NCBI GenBank assembly: GCA_907165275.2
Contig: OU015663.1
Coordinates: 2,802,501-2,866,500, forward strand
Direction of reading: 5' to 3'
Length of the DNA: 64,000 nucleotides
From: Zygaena filipendulae
Taxonomy: Eukaryota > Arthropoda > Insecta > Lepidoptera > Zygaenidae
The notes below the pieces were generated by a model that did no database searches, had not been told where the DNA came from, and was given only the letters and a program-made list of their open reading frames with translations. The position numbers were made by a program, and so were the translations under genes. Below are positions 1-11,777 of the stretch, one piece after another (position 1 is the first letter of the stretch; every line of letters starts with the position of its first letter).

Positions 1-1040
1 AGCGGAAATTCTTGACAATTTTATATTGAAGTGGTCAACTTGACTTCTGTCGATTGGTAGAGTTGTTCTCGAACAATATTTTTATAAGGTCGGAAGAACG
101 ACAGAGCGCCAGTTTTTTCGCCACAGACCGAAGTATGCATATGTTTTTTTGTTGGTCAGATCTGACCACGTAGCACTCATCGGTGGCCGTCGCGACGCTC
201 CAGGGGATAACTTCATTCAATTGATTGTGACATAAAAATGATGAAAAACATTTCATATCACGATATGGTGTAACTTACATTGTGTGTGTGATGACGTGTC
301 GACGCTGTCCATGTTATGCAATTACTTAATATGATGGCTGCAAGCAGCAGCGATCTGCAACAAATAATTTGACCCTTTACAACTATACTACATCTACTAC
401 TATAATTCTTTACTGTTACATAATTTATTCAGCGGTTTTGGTACGTTTTCGTCTTTCAAACAAAAAAAAAATTAAACTGATATACAAGGTGGTACGGAAA
501 GGTGTAGTCATATTTGAAGATTGTGATCTAGCAATCTCACACAGTAATTTGATCAGGTGTTTAGCTCAAAAACCTTACTTCAAAATTTCATAACCAGAAT
601 TAAAAATATTTTTATCGACCACTTCCGCAACAAAATAAACATGTCAAATCACTGGGTAGTTCATAAACTTGCTACAGGTGACGGGTCAAGATCATTCGAT
701 GCTATTTATCACCGTTTGGGGTGCAGAGACAGCTTAATAATAATAACAGCAAACCTAGCAAATTTTATAAAAGTTTATTTCATGGTACCGGTTCAGTTAC
801 TTGTTTCAAATCATTGCAGACGATAAAGTGAACATGATAGTCTTATATGACTACACCTTTCTGTAACATCTTGTATATAGGCAATATAAAAACAGTTAGA
901 TTACCTCAGTCAATCTAACAATTAAAAAAAAATGTCTAAACAGTTCGATTCAACGAACTACGGTAGGATTATTTAGAATAAACCGCATATTTTATCTCCT
1001 TATAGAGGCATATTATCATGTTTTATAAGTTTTTAGTCAT
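1..1040. other. Unassigned AT-rich DNA
   Basis: No convincing coding exon, RNA gene or mobile-element terminus is visible. Short open frames here are AT-rich, low in complexity and lack domain motifs. Confidence 0.5.
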
Positions 1041-1092
1041 TGTACTGATTGTGGTGCTCAATAAAGTGTTTTTCATTCATTCATTCATCCAT
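1041..1092 (+). repeat. 3' tail of a 5'-truncated non-LTR element
   Basis: The stretch carries GCTCAATAAAGTG followed by an (ATTC)n tail. A polyadenylation-like AATAAA followed by a simple repeat is typical of the 3' end of 5'-truncated LINE insertions in Lepidoptera. No coding part remains. The family is not assigned. Confidence 0.45.
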
Positions 1093-1267
1093 ATTTTTTT
1101 CATGATCTATTTTTAAATTTAATATCTCTTAAATTGACTTAAAAAATCGGAGTTTATGGCTAGCGATGCTTCCAAATTTTTCATACAGAACAAATTCTCA
1201 GACCAGACCTTTCCTCCACATCCATTGAGCTGTATATGTGATTGAGTTACAAATATCCATCTTGAGA

Positions 1268-1437
1268 AACATCGCCGCGGATTCATGGGACAAAAAGTAC
1301 CTTATGTCCCTTTTCCCTCTTTGTACCCCCGACAACGTGTACCTATGCAAAATTTCATGAGAGTCGGTTGAGCAGTTATGGCGTGAAAGTGTAACAAACA
1401 AATAAACTTACATTCGCATTTATAATTATAATAGGTA
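1268..1437 (-). mobile_element. Lep1-type Helitron fragment
   Basis: Read on the minus strand it has the internal Lep1-type blocks: the 5' side with GTGAAAGTGTAACAAAC-like text, the ATGAAATTTTGCAT block, then the GGGGGTAC block and AAAGGGACATAAGGTAC. The 3' hairpin and CTAG end are damaged. It abuts a second copy immediately to its right. Confidence 0.6.
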
Positions 1438-1440
1438 TTA

Positions 1441-1605
1441 CAAGCTGCCCCCGCGGTTTCACCCGCGGTAATTTCGGAGTTCCCGCAGCATTCCAGGATA
1501 AACTGTACGTATAAACCTTCCTCTTGCATCAATCTATCTATGATGAAAAACCGTTCAGTAGTTTTTTTTTAATATATCGCAAACAGACAGACAGATGCGG
1601 TGGAG
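1441..1605 (-). mobile_element. Lep1-type Helitron, diverged copy
   Basis: It begins on the plus strand with AGCTGCCCCCGCGG and TTTCACCCGCGG, the complement of the 3' hairpin end, and runs to a CAGACAGACAGA block. The CTAG terminus is mutated to CAAG. The same variant, with the CCTTCCTCTTG block, recurs near 54.1 kb. Confidence 0.6.
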
Positions 1606-2091
1606 GATTTTGTTTGATAATACTCGTATGTGGTGAAGAATATAATTATGTAGAAGAATACAGTCGTTTAGGTAAACACAATTTACTCGTTTGAGTGTGA
1701 GAAAGGCAGCTTTTTTCTTAAAAGTTATATATAAATTATTCGGTAATTTACATTTTGATACTAAACGTTATTACAATATAATTAATTCAATAGCACATTG
1801 TAGAACCAATTACAAGAACTAATGGCATGTAAATAGCTGAGATAGTTCCGAACATATTTCTTTCGGTGTCCTTAATTGCATACCGAGATGTCGATGAAAT
1901 TTATCGATAAAGGACTCGAGTTGTGTTAACTGTAAATACGGGCTGCGGTAAGGTTACGGTCGTCGATAACATCTCTATGGGGCCATATTCATAAGCGATG
2001 TGCGGGATATACCCAAATTGATAAACTAAAGCGGATGGTGAGTAAAGAGTAAAACAGAAAACTATAAGATACGGGGTATAAAGAAAGCTAA

Positions 2092-2282
2092 TCCCTACTA
2101 ATATTAGAAATGTGAAAGTACGTCTGTCTGTTACGCTTTCACGCCTAGGCGGCTCAACCGATCATTATGAAATTTTGCATATACGTCGTCAGGGGTACAT
2201 AGGGTAGGGTAGAGAAGGACATAGGGTACTTTCCCGCTAGATCTCCGAAATTAATGAGGGTGAAACCGCGGGGAACAGCTAG
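2092..2282 (+). mobile_element. Lep1-type non-autonomous Helitron
   Basis: This near-complete copy starts TCCCTACTAATATTAG after an A and ends GGGGAACAGCTAG before a T. The 3' part retains GGGTGAAACCGCGG just ahead of the CTAG terminus. A 5' TC, a 3' hairpin plus CTRR end, A/T insertion and absence of TIRs or target duplication are Helitron hallmarks. It has no coding capacity. Confidence 0.75.
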
Positions 2283-2387
2283 TAGTATCTACATTATTTC
2301 AATCATTGTTGGATACTTATTACTTATGTCGGTTTTGCCAAATATTTTTGATAACATTATTGGGTTTTGTATTTCTAAGTATCTACA

Positions 2388-2627
2388 TCTACACTAATAA
2401 TTTAAAGAGGTAAAATTTATAAATTCGTAAATTATTGTAGTAAATTTTTGTATAATAAGTTTAGATAAAGGGGGCAATCTCTGTATCTACTGAACTGATT
2501 CTAAAATTCCTTCTTTGATAAGAAGCTATACAATATTCCTGAGTGACATAAGTCGTGAGGTCGGAATAAAGAACACCCGTGGGCATGCCGAAGTTCATGC
2601 GGGTGAAACCGCGGGAGGAACAGTTAG
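2388..2627 (+). mobile_element. Helitron-like non-autonomous element, diverged
   Basis: Its 3' end GCGGGTGAAACCGCGGG and CAGTTAG match the Lep1-type hairpin end with CTAG changed to TTAG. The 5' half (AATTTAAAGAGGTAAAAT) differs from the common type and resembles the copy near 56.4 kb, so it is probably a separate subfamily. The left border is approximate. Confidence 0.55.
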
Positions 2628-2634
2628 TATACTA

Positions 2635-2845
2635 TGGACAGATAAGCAATAAATTAATTAATTAATTAATTTTGAGTAAATCGTGTTTCAAAATTGTATC
2701 GCCATTTTTTGTCAACACTTTTTTATTTTCGACATTTTATTGGCATTTAAACAATGTAATAAGGTAAACAAATAATTTAAAAACGTTCTATTACTCTCAA
2801 TAACTTAATTTTGTAGGTTAACACGTTATTGCTTTTCGGCGTCCC
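2635..2845. mobile_element. MITE, AGATAAGCAATAA family, copy 1
   Basis: The left end TGGACAGATAAGCAATAA is inverted at the right end as TTATTGCTTTTCGGCGTCC. The interior matches the copy at 55950-56178 in the opposite orientation, sharing blocks such as AACAATGTAATAAGGTAAAC and ACTCTCAATAA. No open frame exists. A target duplication is not clear. An (AATT)n run lies next to the left terminus. Confidence 0.6.
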
Positions 2846-2885
2846 TGTGAAGTGTAAATAAATCATTGCTTCATTATCATTAATT

Positions 2886-3025
2886 TGGTTAAACACACGC
2901 GAAAGTAACTTTTCTGTTACCTACTTTTTCACGCTTGAACCTACGAGTAGGTCTCCTCATGAAATTTACAGTACAGAAAAGGACATTGAGTAGATACTTT
3001 TTCTTCTTGAATTGCCGCGAGTACC
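2886..3025 (+). mobile_element. Degenerate Helitron fragment
   Basis: The fragment carries decayed versions of the Lep1-type blocks TTACTTTTTCACGC, ATGAAATTT, AGAAAAGGACAT and GAATTGCCGCGAG. No terminus survives. Borders are approximate. Confidence 0.35.
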
Positions 3026-3029
3026 GGAT

Positions 3030-4276
3030 ATTAATTTAAAATCCGATATATTAAAACAAAACAAATGAAGTATTCATACATAGGTACGTTTTATTTACAA
3101 AATATTAAACCGTAACCGGCAGTAAGTTCTGTGTGAAAGTACTGATAGCTTAGTTTTTTTTAAGTGAGTAAATAAATAAATAAATTCGCCAGTAAAAGTA
3201 TAAAAACGCTTATAACTTTTCCCACGCACGTAACAGTCTAAAGAAAGAGTTAATTACAGAACGTGACTCGTTACAACTTTGATTCTGTAACGATAAAGAC
3301 ACGTTTTGATCATCAACTCCGTTACGGGCATTACGGGTAATTAAATCGAGACGACATTATGATGTTTTTGACTGTGCCTTTGTGTTGATGTTGTTCCTAC
3401 ATTCTTCACATAATACGTAACACACTCGGTAAGTGTTAATAAGAGCTATTATAGTATAACACAGAATCCAGCTGAGAAAAAAGATGATCATTGTGAATGA
3501 AGTTAATCCTCTCTGTTTAATATAGATAGGTACGCTATACAATATTTAGAAGTTTTGATGAACTGATTCAATTCTTAACATTATTTCATTGATAGGATAG
3601 GTTCTACGTGCATCCCTAAATAACTTACGAGTAACTTTAACTTAAAATTCAGTAAACATATCAAAAATTTTTACAAACAATGGTAGACAACATTTTCATT
3701 AATGACCAATTGTCTCTATGGTCAGCGTTATCTTATATCACGTAAGTTGGTCGAAAATAAAACCATAAAACCTAGTTGAATTGTTTTTATTGCCTTCGTT
3801 TTCCATGTATATTTTTTTTCTAAATTGTATTATTTTTTAAACGAATCGTACCAAAGTACTAGGATGCTATGAAATAGGAGACGGCTGAATAATGGACACA
3901 AAACGACGCGCGACGCGTCAATGCCGTCGCGTCGGTGAACTTGGCATTCGAATACGCACAGTTCCTGCGGAAGGCAACCTGACACCCTGGTATGGCACTT
4001 CGCTTCGGATGCGGCTGTCCATCATTAGCCTCCGTGCAATTGAATATTATATTACGACCGACCAGTTTTACAATACTAAATATTGTAAAGGCAAAGTAAC
4101 GTCAAATGGAAAAAGGGGACCTATGACAACAAAGTCAACTATAGGGCAAAGACTCTTTTACTATTCGCCTGACCCTTCATCCCTATCATCACAGATCAGC
4201 TCGATGACTCATGGCATTTTCACTTTCATAAATATGCCAAATTCCATTTTATTCGGATTACAGCAAGTGGTTTGCA
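3030..4276. other. Unassigned DNA with a short GC-richer patch
   Basis: Most of the stretch is AT-rich with no recognisable element. A 130-codon open frame from 3892 to 4284 begins in a GACGCG-rich patch (3903-3935). Its codons look random, no domain is seen, and it runs into LINE-derived sequence, so it is not called as a gene. Confidence 0.4.
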
Positions 4277-4570
4277 AATTTTGAAACGGACAATTTACAT
4301 ACTAGATACGAACATTCTAGTTATAGAAATAGAATTTTAAGAATTTTCAGTCCACACGAAACATCTGATCAAGTCCATTGCCCCGAAAAGACAAAAATTT
4401 TTGCTATAAGGCTTTTTAAGGAAATAGTAAAAAGGTTAGTCGACATCACAGGAGACCGAAGAGCTGGCAGCTACCTCGGACAAAGAATTAGCCTAGCTAT
4501 TCAAAGGGGGAACGCTGCCAGTATCTTCGGAACCTTGCCTAAAGGGACTCCTTTTAATAATATATTTTAG
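4277..4570 (+). pseudogene. LINE reverse-transcriptase polyprotein, C-terminal remnant
   Basis: An open frame ending in TAG at 4570 encodes a C-terminus with DITGDRRAG, then QRISLAIQRGNAAS and FGTLPKGTPF. The same QRISLAIQRGNAAS block occurs near 38.3 kb, so this is a repeated family. From memory it resembles the C-terminus of lepidopteran non-LTR retrotransposon polyproteins; the clade was not determined. No upstream RT motifs are present, so the copy is 5'-truncated. AT-rich 3' UTR and an A-rich run near 4680 follow. Part of the coding sequence (4339-4397) is repeated in inverted orientation at 4799-4857. Confidence 0.6.
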
Positions 4571-4857
4571 ATTTATTTTAGGTTAGGTTAAGTTTAGTTT
4601 TAGTATATTTTAATAATTTAAAATAATATTATACATATTACACGTCATTCTGTACATTGAATATATCCTACTATTATAAAAAAAAAATCATAATACCCAT
4701 AAATGTAGGCATGAAATAAAGCGTTCTAAGAATGAGAATGTCAGATACAACTGATGAGTTATACAAGATTGAATGAATTTGTCGAATTAATAAAATGATT
4801 TTTGTCTTTTCGGGGCAATGGACTTGATCAGATGTTTCGTGTGGACTGAAAACTCTT
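4339..4857. repeat. 59-bp inverted repeat around a LINE 3' end
   Basis: Arm 4339-4397 is the reverse complement of 4799-4857 with one mismatch. Both contain the TCCATTGCCCCGAAAAGAC block or its complement. The left arm is part of the LINE frame; the right arm lies beyond the LINE 3' UTR. The spacer is about 401 bp. Confidence 0.85.
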
Positions 4858-4859
4858 AT

Positions 4860-6551
4860 AAACTTGTGAGGATGTAAGACTGAAGTTCAAAGATTGGAGT
4901 TGTTATATATATGTATCTATATCCAGTTTCACCAGCAGCAGCAGGATTTCGACTAATTAGACAGCTATAGAGATTGAAATAATTTATTTGTACCTACTTG
5001 TATAGGTATGTCATTATTGAATAAATGAAGGGCAATCTCCTCAACATTGCACTCTTGTCAAGCTTTGAAAAATTGAATTCAACGTAATTATTACTGTTAA
5101 AAGCATGAAGAACTCACCTCAACTTACCAGACCTATAAATATGCACACACACCTCTCTACAACATTCAAAAACGAATAAAGTAACAATTTGGTATCGCCG
5201 AAATATGTTACTAAGTAGGCATTAAAAATTCACTATGTTAGCGGTTGCAGTAACTATTTGAGTACTAAGTGATTGAGTATGACACCATTGAATATGCCAA
5301 GACTTAATATTAGACGATCATCATTCAGCCATTTCATCGGACAAGGCGTGTCATGCACTTTAGAATACTAATTGTATTGTAGCACTAAACCTAGGTGGTA
5401 GGACTAGTAGGTATAGACTATAGACTAAGTGACTGTAGAGTCACTAGCTATTTATTGTTCCAACCGCTATCTAGGGTCCTAACTTACATCACTTATCACT
5501 TAATAAACAATAGACGCCTCGCAAGTAGTTTGTATGCGTTTCATAAGTAATTTGGGTACCTATAGCCATAAAACGGCAAAATATGAAAGGTGACTTTGTG
5601 ACTATGAATTTAAACTTGGCAGAAGAGATTTTCGCGTTCAGATCTGCGTTACATTCTATTTCTGTGAAGGATCATTAAATTGCGGAAAATCTCTGCAGCG
5701 CGTTCAACAACCTCTCTAGTCTCTGCGGTAACTTTTGATAAACCTTCGACACGGTAGACAGTGGTATTTAAATTTTAATTAAATAAAGATGTATTCAGAG
5801 ATGATCCACTTATCTGATCAAAGTTAATTTGTAACTTATACCTACTTATTGCCCGTTGTGTGAATACACGAGCCAGAAATTGATAGGTACCGAAAGCGAT
5901 TTTTTTTTAAAATAATAATGATTATTGATATTATTAGAACTTTTCATTTACATACCTGTGACCTAACTCCACACTAGGTGTACGTTTTGTAACAAATCTA
6001 GAATATATTTTTTGCCTAGAATAATAATTTTATTAACTTACCATCATTTTTTCTTTATTTTTACAGTTTACAAAGAATCGTGGCAGACCGATCGATCGTC
6101 GTGTTTATAAAAACGGAAATCAGTTTAGAGTTTAAGTTTAGTTTGATACTTTTAGTTTGTTAGCTATAAAGCCAACAGGCTTGTTTCTAGGTGATCGCCT
6201 ACACCTACAGCATTACAGGTTAATGGCATACTTACTATAAATATAAAATTCCTACCACATAGACAAAAAGTCGTAAACTACAAGCGAAAAACTGTACCTA
6301 TTTTAGCCGCACAAGAAAGATGAACTAATTCTTTTTATGTTAAAACTGATTAAGTAGTAGTCTGTAAGGTTTATATAACGATTGACGTATAATTTGTATA
6401 ACTAGTTAAGGATGTGTATATAGGTACTTACCTATAATTCAGAAAATAATGTGATCATATTGTTATCAAGTTCAAGTAAACTAAGAAGCTCCCAAGAAAT
6501 CCCAGAAACTAATATTACTGTTTCTAATTAGTTAGTTCTGTCTTTATTATT
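4860..6551. other. Unassigned AT-rich DNA
   Basis: No coding exon, tRNA or element terminus is recognised. A pyrimidine-rich TTTTTACAG precedes a less AT-rich patch at about 6067-6130, but no open frame of useful length follows. Confidence 0.45.
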
Positions 6552-6552
6552 A

Positions 6553-6710
6553 ACTAGCTGTGCCTCGCGGTTTCACCTGGTATTCACGTAGGAACTATTT
6601 TAAATATTATAACTTAACTTTTAAATACTATATATAACTTAGGCTACTTTTATTTTTAAATAAAAGTAGCCTAAGTTACTCCTTATACCATCAGCTATCC
6701 AATGCTTTTT
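6553..6710 (-). mobile_element. Helitron with internal perfect palindrome
   Basis: The plus strand begins CTAGCTGTGCCTCGCGG and TTTCACC, the complement of the Helitron 3' end. Inside lies a perfect inverted repeat, ACTTAGGCTACTTTTATTT at 6637-6655 and its complement at 6658-6676. Single-arm versions of this block occur in the copies near 23.9 and 39.85 kb. Confidence 0.6.
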
Positions 6711-7964
6711 TGTTGGAAAATTAATTTTGATGGAATTTTATTCGGTGAATGAATTTATTAATTTTAAGATAACGTGACTGCGTTATGTAACTTCATTTAC
6801 TTTATGTTTTATTTGACATTGATTTAATTAATTTCTGTTTCTGTTTAATTGACATGTTTTTGTTTGTTCTTACATATTAATTTAACTTCTGTATGATTAG
6901 ACATCGTCTATATTTGTTTAAATAATCTTACTTATATATTCTGACATTTACCAGCATTATAATACATTTGACAATCGAATGTAATAACTACACAGTTCAA
7001 TAGAAGGCAGACAAATCTCGATATTACCTACATAGCAATAGTTTTAGTTTTTATGTATGTATCATGCATGTATCTAAGGAGTAACAAATTAGGATTGTAT
7101 AAAACATAAAATATTTGCGTCTTATGAAAGTCGTAAAGAAAGTAATATGTTATATGTTTACAAATCTATTATGATTTAAACAAGTCCATAACCTGGGTGT
7201 ATACGCTCGTAAAAGCATTAAGAAATTTTGCGCTTTCATCTTCAAAGGAAGTCACAAAGACGAAGGCATTGTGCTGAAACTATTGTGCCAACTATAGATG
7301 CTCTATTGTAGAATAAACACCATAGTTTCTTTGACGTGTCATTGTACTTCCACTAATAAGCGATGGTAAAGTTACAAATCAGCTTTTTCAAATTTCAATT
7401 AAAATATTTTTATTATTATAAGCTTTAAATTTTTGTTGATTAGGTTAATTTGCAAAAGATTATGTGAAATTTTTGACAGATTCATGTCTCAATAATCGTA
7501 ATGCGTTTACTAGATATGAAATTAGGCACATTAAAATATGAAGTGGCACACCATTAGTTATATTATCCTTAATCCATTGCATTTTGATTCTAAATACATG
7601 GTTTTTTTTTATTATCACTTAACATCAAAGCCTCCAGAATCATTTACAAAATTCAGTTTTTCTTCATTTCAGATACTACTTGTACTTGTCACTCCATAGT
7701 GGTATTTAACCCATCAATTTAAAAGTTACATTTTGTCGATAAGAATAACGTAGGTACACGTATAATTTCCCATTATCTCAAGAGAGATTCATATTTTATC
7801 ACACCAAGAGCTAGCCGGAAGTCCCGAAAAACCCACATTTATTACTGTACGTGACATAAATATGTTTTCTTTTATTACATTCATGGATGGATACTTATTA
7901 TCTCGTTGCCAAAGTTTGAGATAAAAAGTAGTAGTTAGTTAGGTTGGTTTGGTGAGCTTACTAC
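6711..7964. other. Unassigned AT-rich DNA
   Basis: Nothing recognisable: no long open frame, tRNA or terminal repeat was seen. Confidence 0.45.
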
Positions 7965-8074
7965 GTATATACTCAAACGATGATCATCAAATAAAGGACA
8001 TACGGTACATTTTATACCGAAATTCCCGCGGAAACTCCGAAATTAACGCGGGAGAAACCGCAGGGAACAGCTAG
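7965..8074 (+). mobile_element. Lep1-type Helitron, 3' part
   Basis: A GATGATCATC block is followed by AAGGACATACGGTAC, AATTCCCGCGG, AACTCCGAAATTAACGCGGG, AGAAACCGC and a terminal GGGAACAGCTAG. The 5' end is missing. A second shorter decayed piece (AATCCCGTGGGAATACC) lies at about 8091-8140. Confidence 0.65.
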
Positions 8075-8149
8075 AACAAAATTAAAAGAAATCCCGTGGG
8101 AATACCAAAAGATCACGCGTAACAACGAAGCTAATAAAAATTGTAAAAT

Positions 8150-10030
8150 AAAAACAATTTAATGTCCATCTAGCAACAAGGCGAGCATGAGTAATCCGGA
8201 GTAACGAACTGAGACGTGGATTTGGACCATCGTTCACGTCTCGCTAACGTCAGAGTCGTCAGACACGTGGGCGTGGGATTATTTGATGTATCTGTCGATT
8301 AACTTGTTGACGAATGCAGTTATATCGCATTTTTATCAACATGTCATAACACAAACAAAATAGATGATAAAGTCGTCATTGCTCCAGACATAGTATTATG
8401 TTATCTGTGTCCAGACTAATCTAACTACTTTATTCTAGAGAATGTTACAGAAAAGTGTCTAAAATGTGTCATATTTTTACATCGAGTAGGTACTGTTGAT
8501 GGTAAACAATAACTTGACATTGGTATTCAGATAAAAAAAACTAATAATTAAATTCATATTTCAAAATTTCATACCCAATTTAAAAGATATACCTATTATA
8601 ATTTTCACAACAAACGAAACATCCCTAAAAAAGTCGGGAAGGTAGAGTTCGCGATCATTTGTAGCAATTTCTCGCTATAGAGTCAAAAAAAGTGAAACAA
8701 CCCAAAATTTCAGATGGTTTATTTCATGGTTGCCGGATTCGTTACTAGTGTAAAACAAAATTATTGTACCTATACTATTACCGAGCATATTATAATCTTT
8801 AACTATGACTACATCTGTCTGTGTAAAAAATTATGTAATTAGAATCACTAGGATTATAAGGAACCGTTAGTGTACCTACTCCATTTTAAGTTTAATACTA
8901 AAAAATTAGCAAGTTTAGTTTATTTTATTTACACAATTATGACCCTACAAAAAGTAAAAAAAAAACAATACTTATAAAATATAGTGGCCATTACAATTAT
9001 CAAACGACGAATTACCAAACTAGGAGCACCTGTATCTTTGTACTGTACCTACTGTTATTGTTTGTACTTCGTGGTAAGTACTTAATAATTGTTATAATTT
9101 GATTTTAGTGAATTCTTTCCTAAAAACTTACTAAGTATGCGATGCAATTACAAAGTATGCGAGGTTAGTTTCCTCTGTCCAGTGTTTCAACCGACCAATC
9201 GGTGGAGGACGGAGGTTGACCTCTTTATTACACTTTATACCTCCTATTAGTTCATTCATTATTTATTAATGCTTATAATATCATTGTAACTAAACGTGTT
9301 CAGTGCATGGGTGGACGTAGGTTTTTAAACGAATGGCACTTGCACATTGTAACAGTCAGAACGACTCAATATGTAATGGTAGTAATCTAAAACTCGGTGT
9401 TAGGCAATCTGCGAATGGCCTGTGAAAGCCTTAGCTCCTGAGTGTTTCGAAATGTGCAAAAGAATGGAACAAATTCAAATTATAAATGTAGGTAGGCGTG
9501 GACCAATTACCGCTATTTGATAAGTCACTTCTATTATGTACGACGTACGTTAAACCTTCTATATAAAGTTTAAAACCACCAAGTAGGTGGAAGATGGAAA
9601 CATTTTGTGGCTTTTGAATTTCTAGAAAATATCGAAAGTTTTAGGTATTTTGCGAGTTTTATCTCAAATGTTTCAAGATATGTTTAAATTGTAATATTTT
9701 CAATAGGCTTGAAACGCGGAGGCTTCTTAGTAACTAACTAAAATATTCAGCACCTTTTTTTTTCTTTATTCCGCATAAATTATTATCTGTTTTGGGGGGC
9801 AACGAACTTGGTAGATAATAAGCAGATAATCAATACTATTTTTGGGCCGATACTTTTGAGTTTCTTAAACTTGGCCTTACTTTCGCGTTTTGTTTGTGGA
9901 GTACGTATTAGATATACTTCTCATAGATAGACAATGTAGAGCCAAATGCTTTGGTTCATTAAATCTTATTATAGTCATAAATTTTTGTCATTTATATACA
10001 GCGGGTTCGATGGCCGGACCAATGAAGTGC
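8150..10030. other. Unassigned DNA
   Basis: No gene is recognised. A small hairpin (GAGACGTG paired with CACGTCTC) lies at 8211-8242. A short duplicated phrase, ACAAAGTATGCGA-like, occurs near 9135-9165. Confidence 0.4.
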
Positions 10031-10200
10031 GACCGTAAAATATTAATTAAACGGTCTTGAACCATTTGGTCCAGACTTGTTGTCAACCCGTGACCGATCT
10101 AGACCGAGATCCGTTAATTATTTAAGCTTTTTTTCATAGGAAACACTAGATTAATTCCGACTCGAGCGTGGCAAATTTGAAACGCTACATGGTCGGAATT
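10031..10200. other. Pair of stem-loops in unassigned DNA
   Basis: GACCGT (10031-10036) pairs with ACGGTC (10051-10056). AATTCCGAC (10153-10161) pairs with GTCGGAATT (10192-10200), and inside it GAGCGT faces ACGCT. The patch is less AT-rich than its surroundings. Whether it is a conserved noncoding element or an old repeat cannot be told from one sequence. Confidence 0.4.
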
Positions 10201-10818
10201 GGAGCTAATTGCAATTTACTGGTTTTTTAATTATACCCAATCCGATATTTTACATGTAATCTTGACATCCTTATAAACTATAGTCATAGAAAATTACTAT
10301 TTCAGCTTCACAGGTTGTTTTCGCGATTTCGGGTTTTAGTCAGTAAAGTGAATTTCGCTTTTGTATACATATATAAGATGTGGCAAACTTAGCTGCAAAT
10401 ATTTACAGGGCTGAAGGTATACGATACAATAAACAGGATAAGATAAAATAAAATATTATAGGTTCGGTAGTTTTCAGAATATGAGGAAAATAAATTCATT
10501 AAAAAAACATTACAACTACATTCATAAGATTGAAGATATATAATACACGTAGCTCACTAATACGTATACAATGTAGGTACGGGCCATGCACTCAGCTCAC
10601 AGCTGGTCAGCTCGATCGAAGATTCCGGTACGCGGCGATGTGTGTGTTAAGTGATTGAGCGGCGAGCACCTTCATCAGTTGTTTTCTCTTTGATTGATTT
10701 ATTTGGTTTAAAAAAAATTGTATTTAATCATTTTTATTTTATAGACACATTTATACACATGTATACATTCAACCCTGTTAATATCTGCTGTTAATTTTAC
10801 CACATCTTATATGGAAGA

Positions 10819-11029
10819 CTACCTGTTCCCGCGGTTTCGCCCTCAGTCATTTCGGAGTTCCCCCGGGAACTTCGGGTTAAAATATAGCCTATGTTATTAA
10901 GGGATGAGGGATAATGTAGCATTCTAATGGTGAAAGAGTTTTTGAAATCGGTCCAGTATTTTTTAAGTTAAATCATAACAAACAAACAAACAAAAAACAA
11001 AATATTTCAATTTTATAATATTAGTTTAG
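10819..11029 (-). mobile_element. Lep1-type Helitron
   Basis: The plus strand begins near ACTACCTGTTCCCGCGG and ends TATAATATTAGTTTAG. Internal blocks GTGAAAGAGTTTTTGAAATC and GGTCCAGTA, followed by an (AAAC)n run, match the copy at 26289-26495, so both belong to one subfamily. Confidence 0.65.
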
Positions 11030-11307
11030 ATAAATGAACATAATATATGGATAGCTAGATAGATAGAACATAATTATTTCATATGTGTGTTGGTCATAAT
11101 TAATTATCTGCGCTCCTATTCCGACTTCGGCAAATTGTAGAGTGCTCCTAGTCGAGACCCTTGTACCTTATCACGATAAATTTTTGTTGCTAGCTCGTTC
11201 TATGAAATTTTTTGTGTAAAATATTAGATAATTACACACTTTCACAATGAAATTTTATTATCAAAATTCAGTTCACACATAATTAATTAAGTATAAAATT
11301 TTCTTCA

Positions 11308-11337
11308 AAGCATGGACCAATAAATTGGTCCATGCTT
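11308..11337. repeat. 30-bp near-perfect palindrome
   Basis: AAGCATGGACCAAT is followed by AA and its exact complement ATTGGTCCATGCTT. The central 24 bp is flanked on both sides by the direct repeat CTTCAAAG. It lies just outside the gypsy element. Confidence 0.8.
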
Positions 11338-11641
11338 CAAAGTGATCCTTCAGTTTATTGCGTAACATACAATGAAAAAAAGATACCAAATCCAGTATCC
11401 TTTTCTTTTTGGGTATAATATTTAAAACTATTAAAAAAAATCTAAGACGAATTCTTGTAAAATAATACACAGTGAGTTCGTCCTAGGCGGTCGCCCAACC
11501 ATTCGATGAGATTATCAAAAGACCACCGGTGGGCAAGCTAAGGGGATTTAGAAGCGACAATATTATATTGCATCGAACGGATAAAGTTGCATTTAGCACA
11601 ATAAAATAATAACCTTTCTTAGAAGACTCCCGGTATAAATG

Positions 11642-11645
11642 ATAT
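11642..11645. repeat. Target-site duplication of gypsy element, left
   Basis: ATAT immediately precedes the left LTR and is repeated immediately after the right LTR at 20769-20772. A 4-bp duplication is typical of insect gypsy-type elements. It is weak on its own because it is AT-only. Confidence 0.55.
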
Positions 11646-11777
11646 TGTTAACTTGCTGTAGTTAATGCCGCCGTAAAGCACTATGAGGATTGGTTTTCGT
11701 CAATTAGTATCACAAAATCACAAACTACTTAGAGAACAATGTTTTATTTTAGAATGTCTTCGTTGGATATACATCAC
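11646..11777 (-). repeat. Left LTR (3' LTR of the element), outer part
   Basis: It matches 20400-20531 of the right LTR without visible differences and stops at TACATCAC, where the P-like element has inserted. Confidence 0.92.

Noticed and set aside
3892..4284. 130-codon plus-strand frame
   Set aside because: Random-looking composition, no motif, and a downstream LINE frame in a different register; probably chance.
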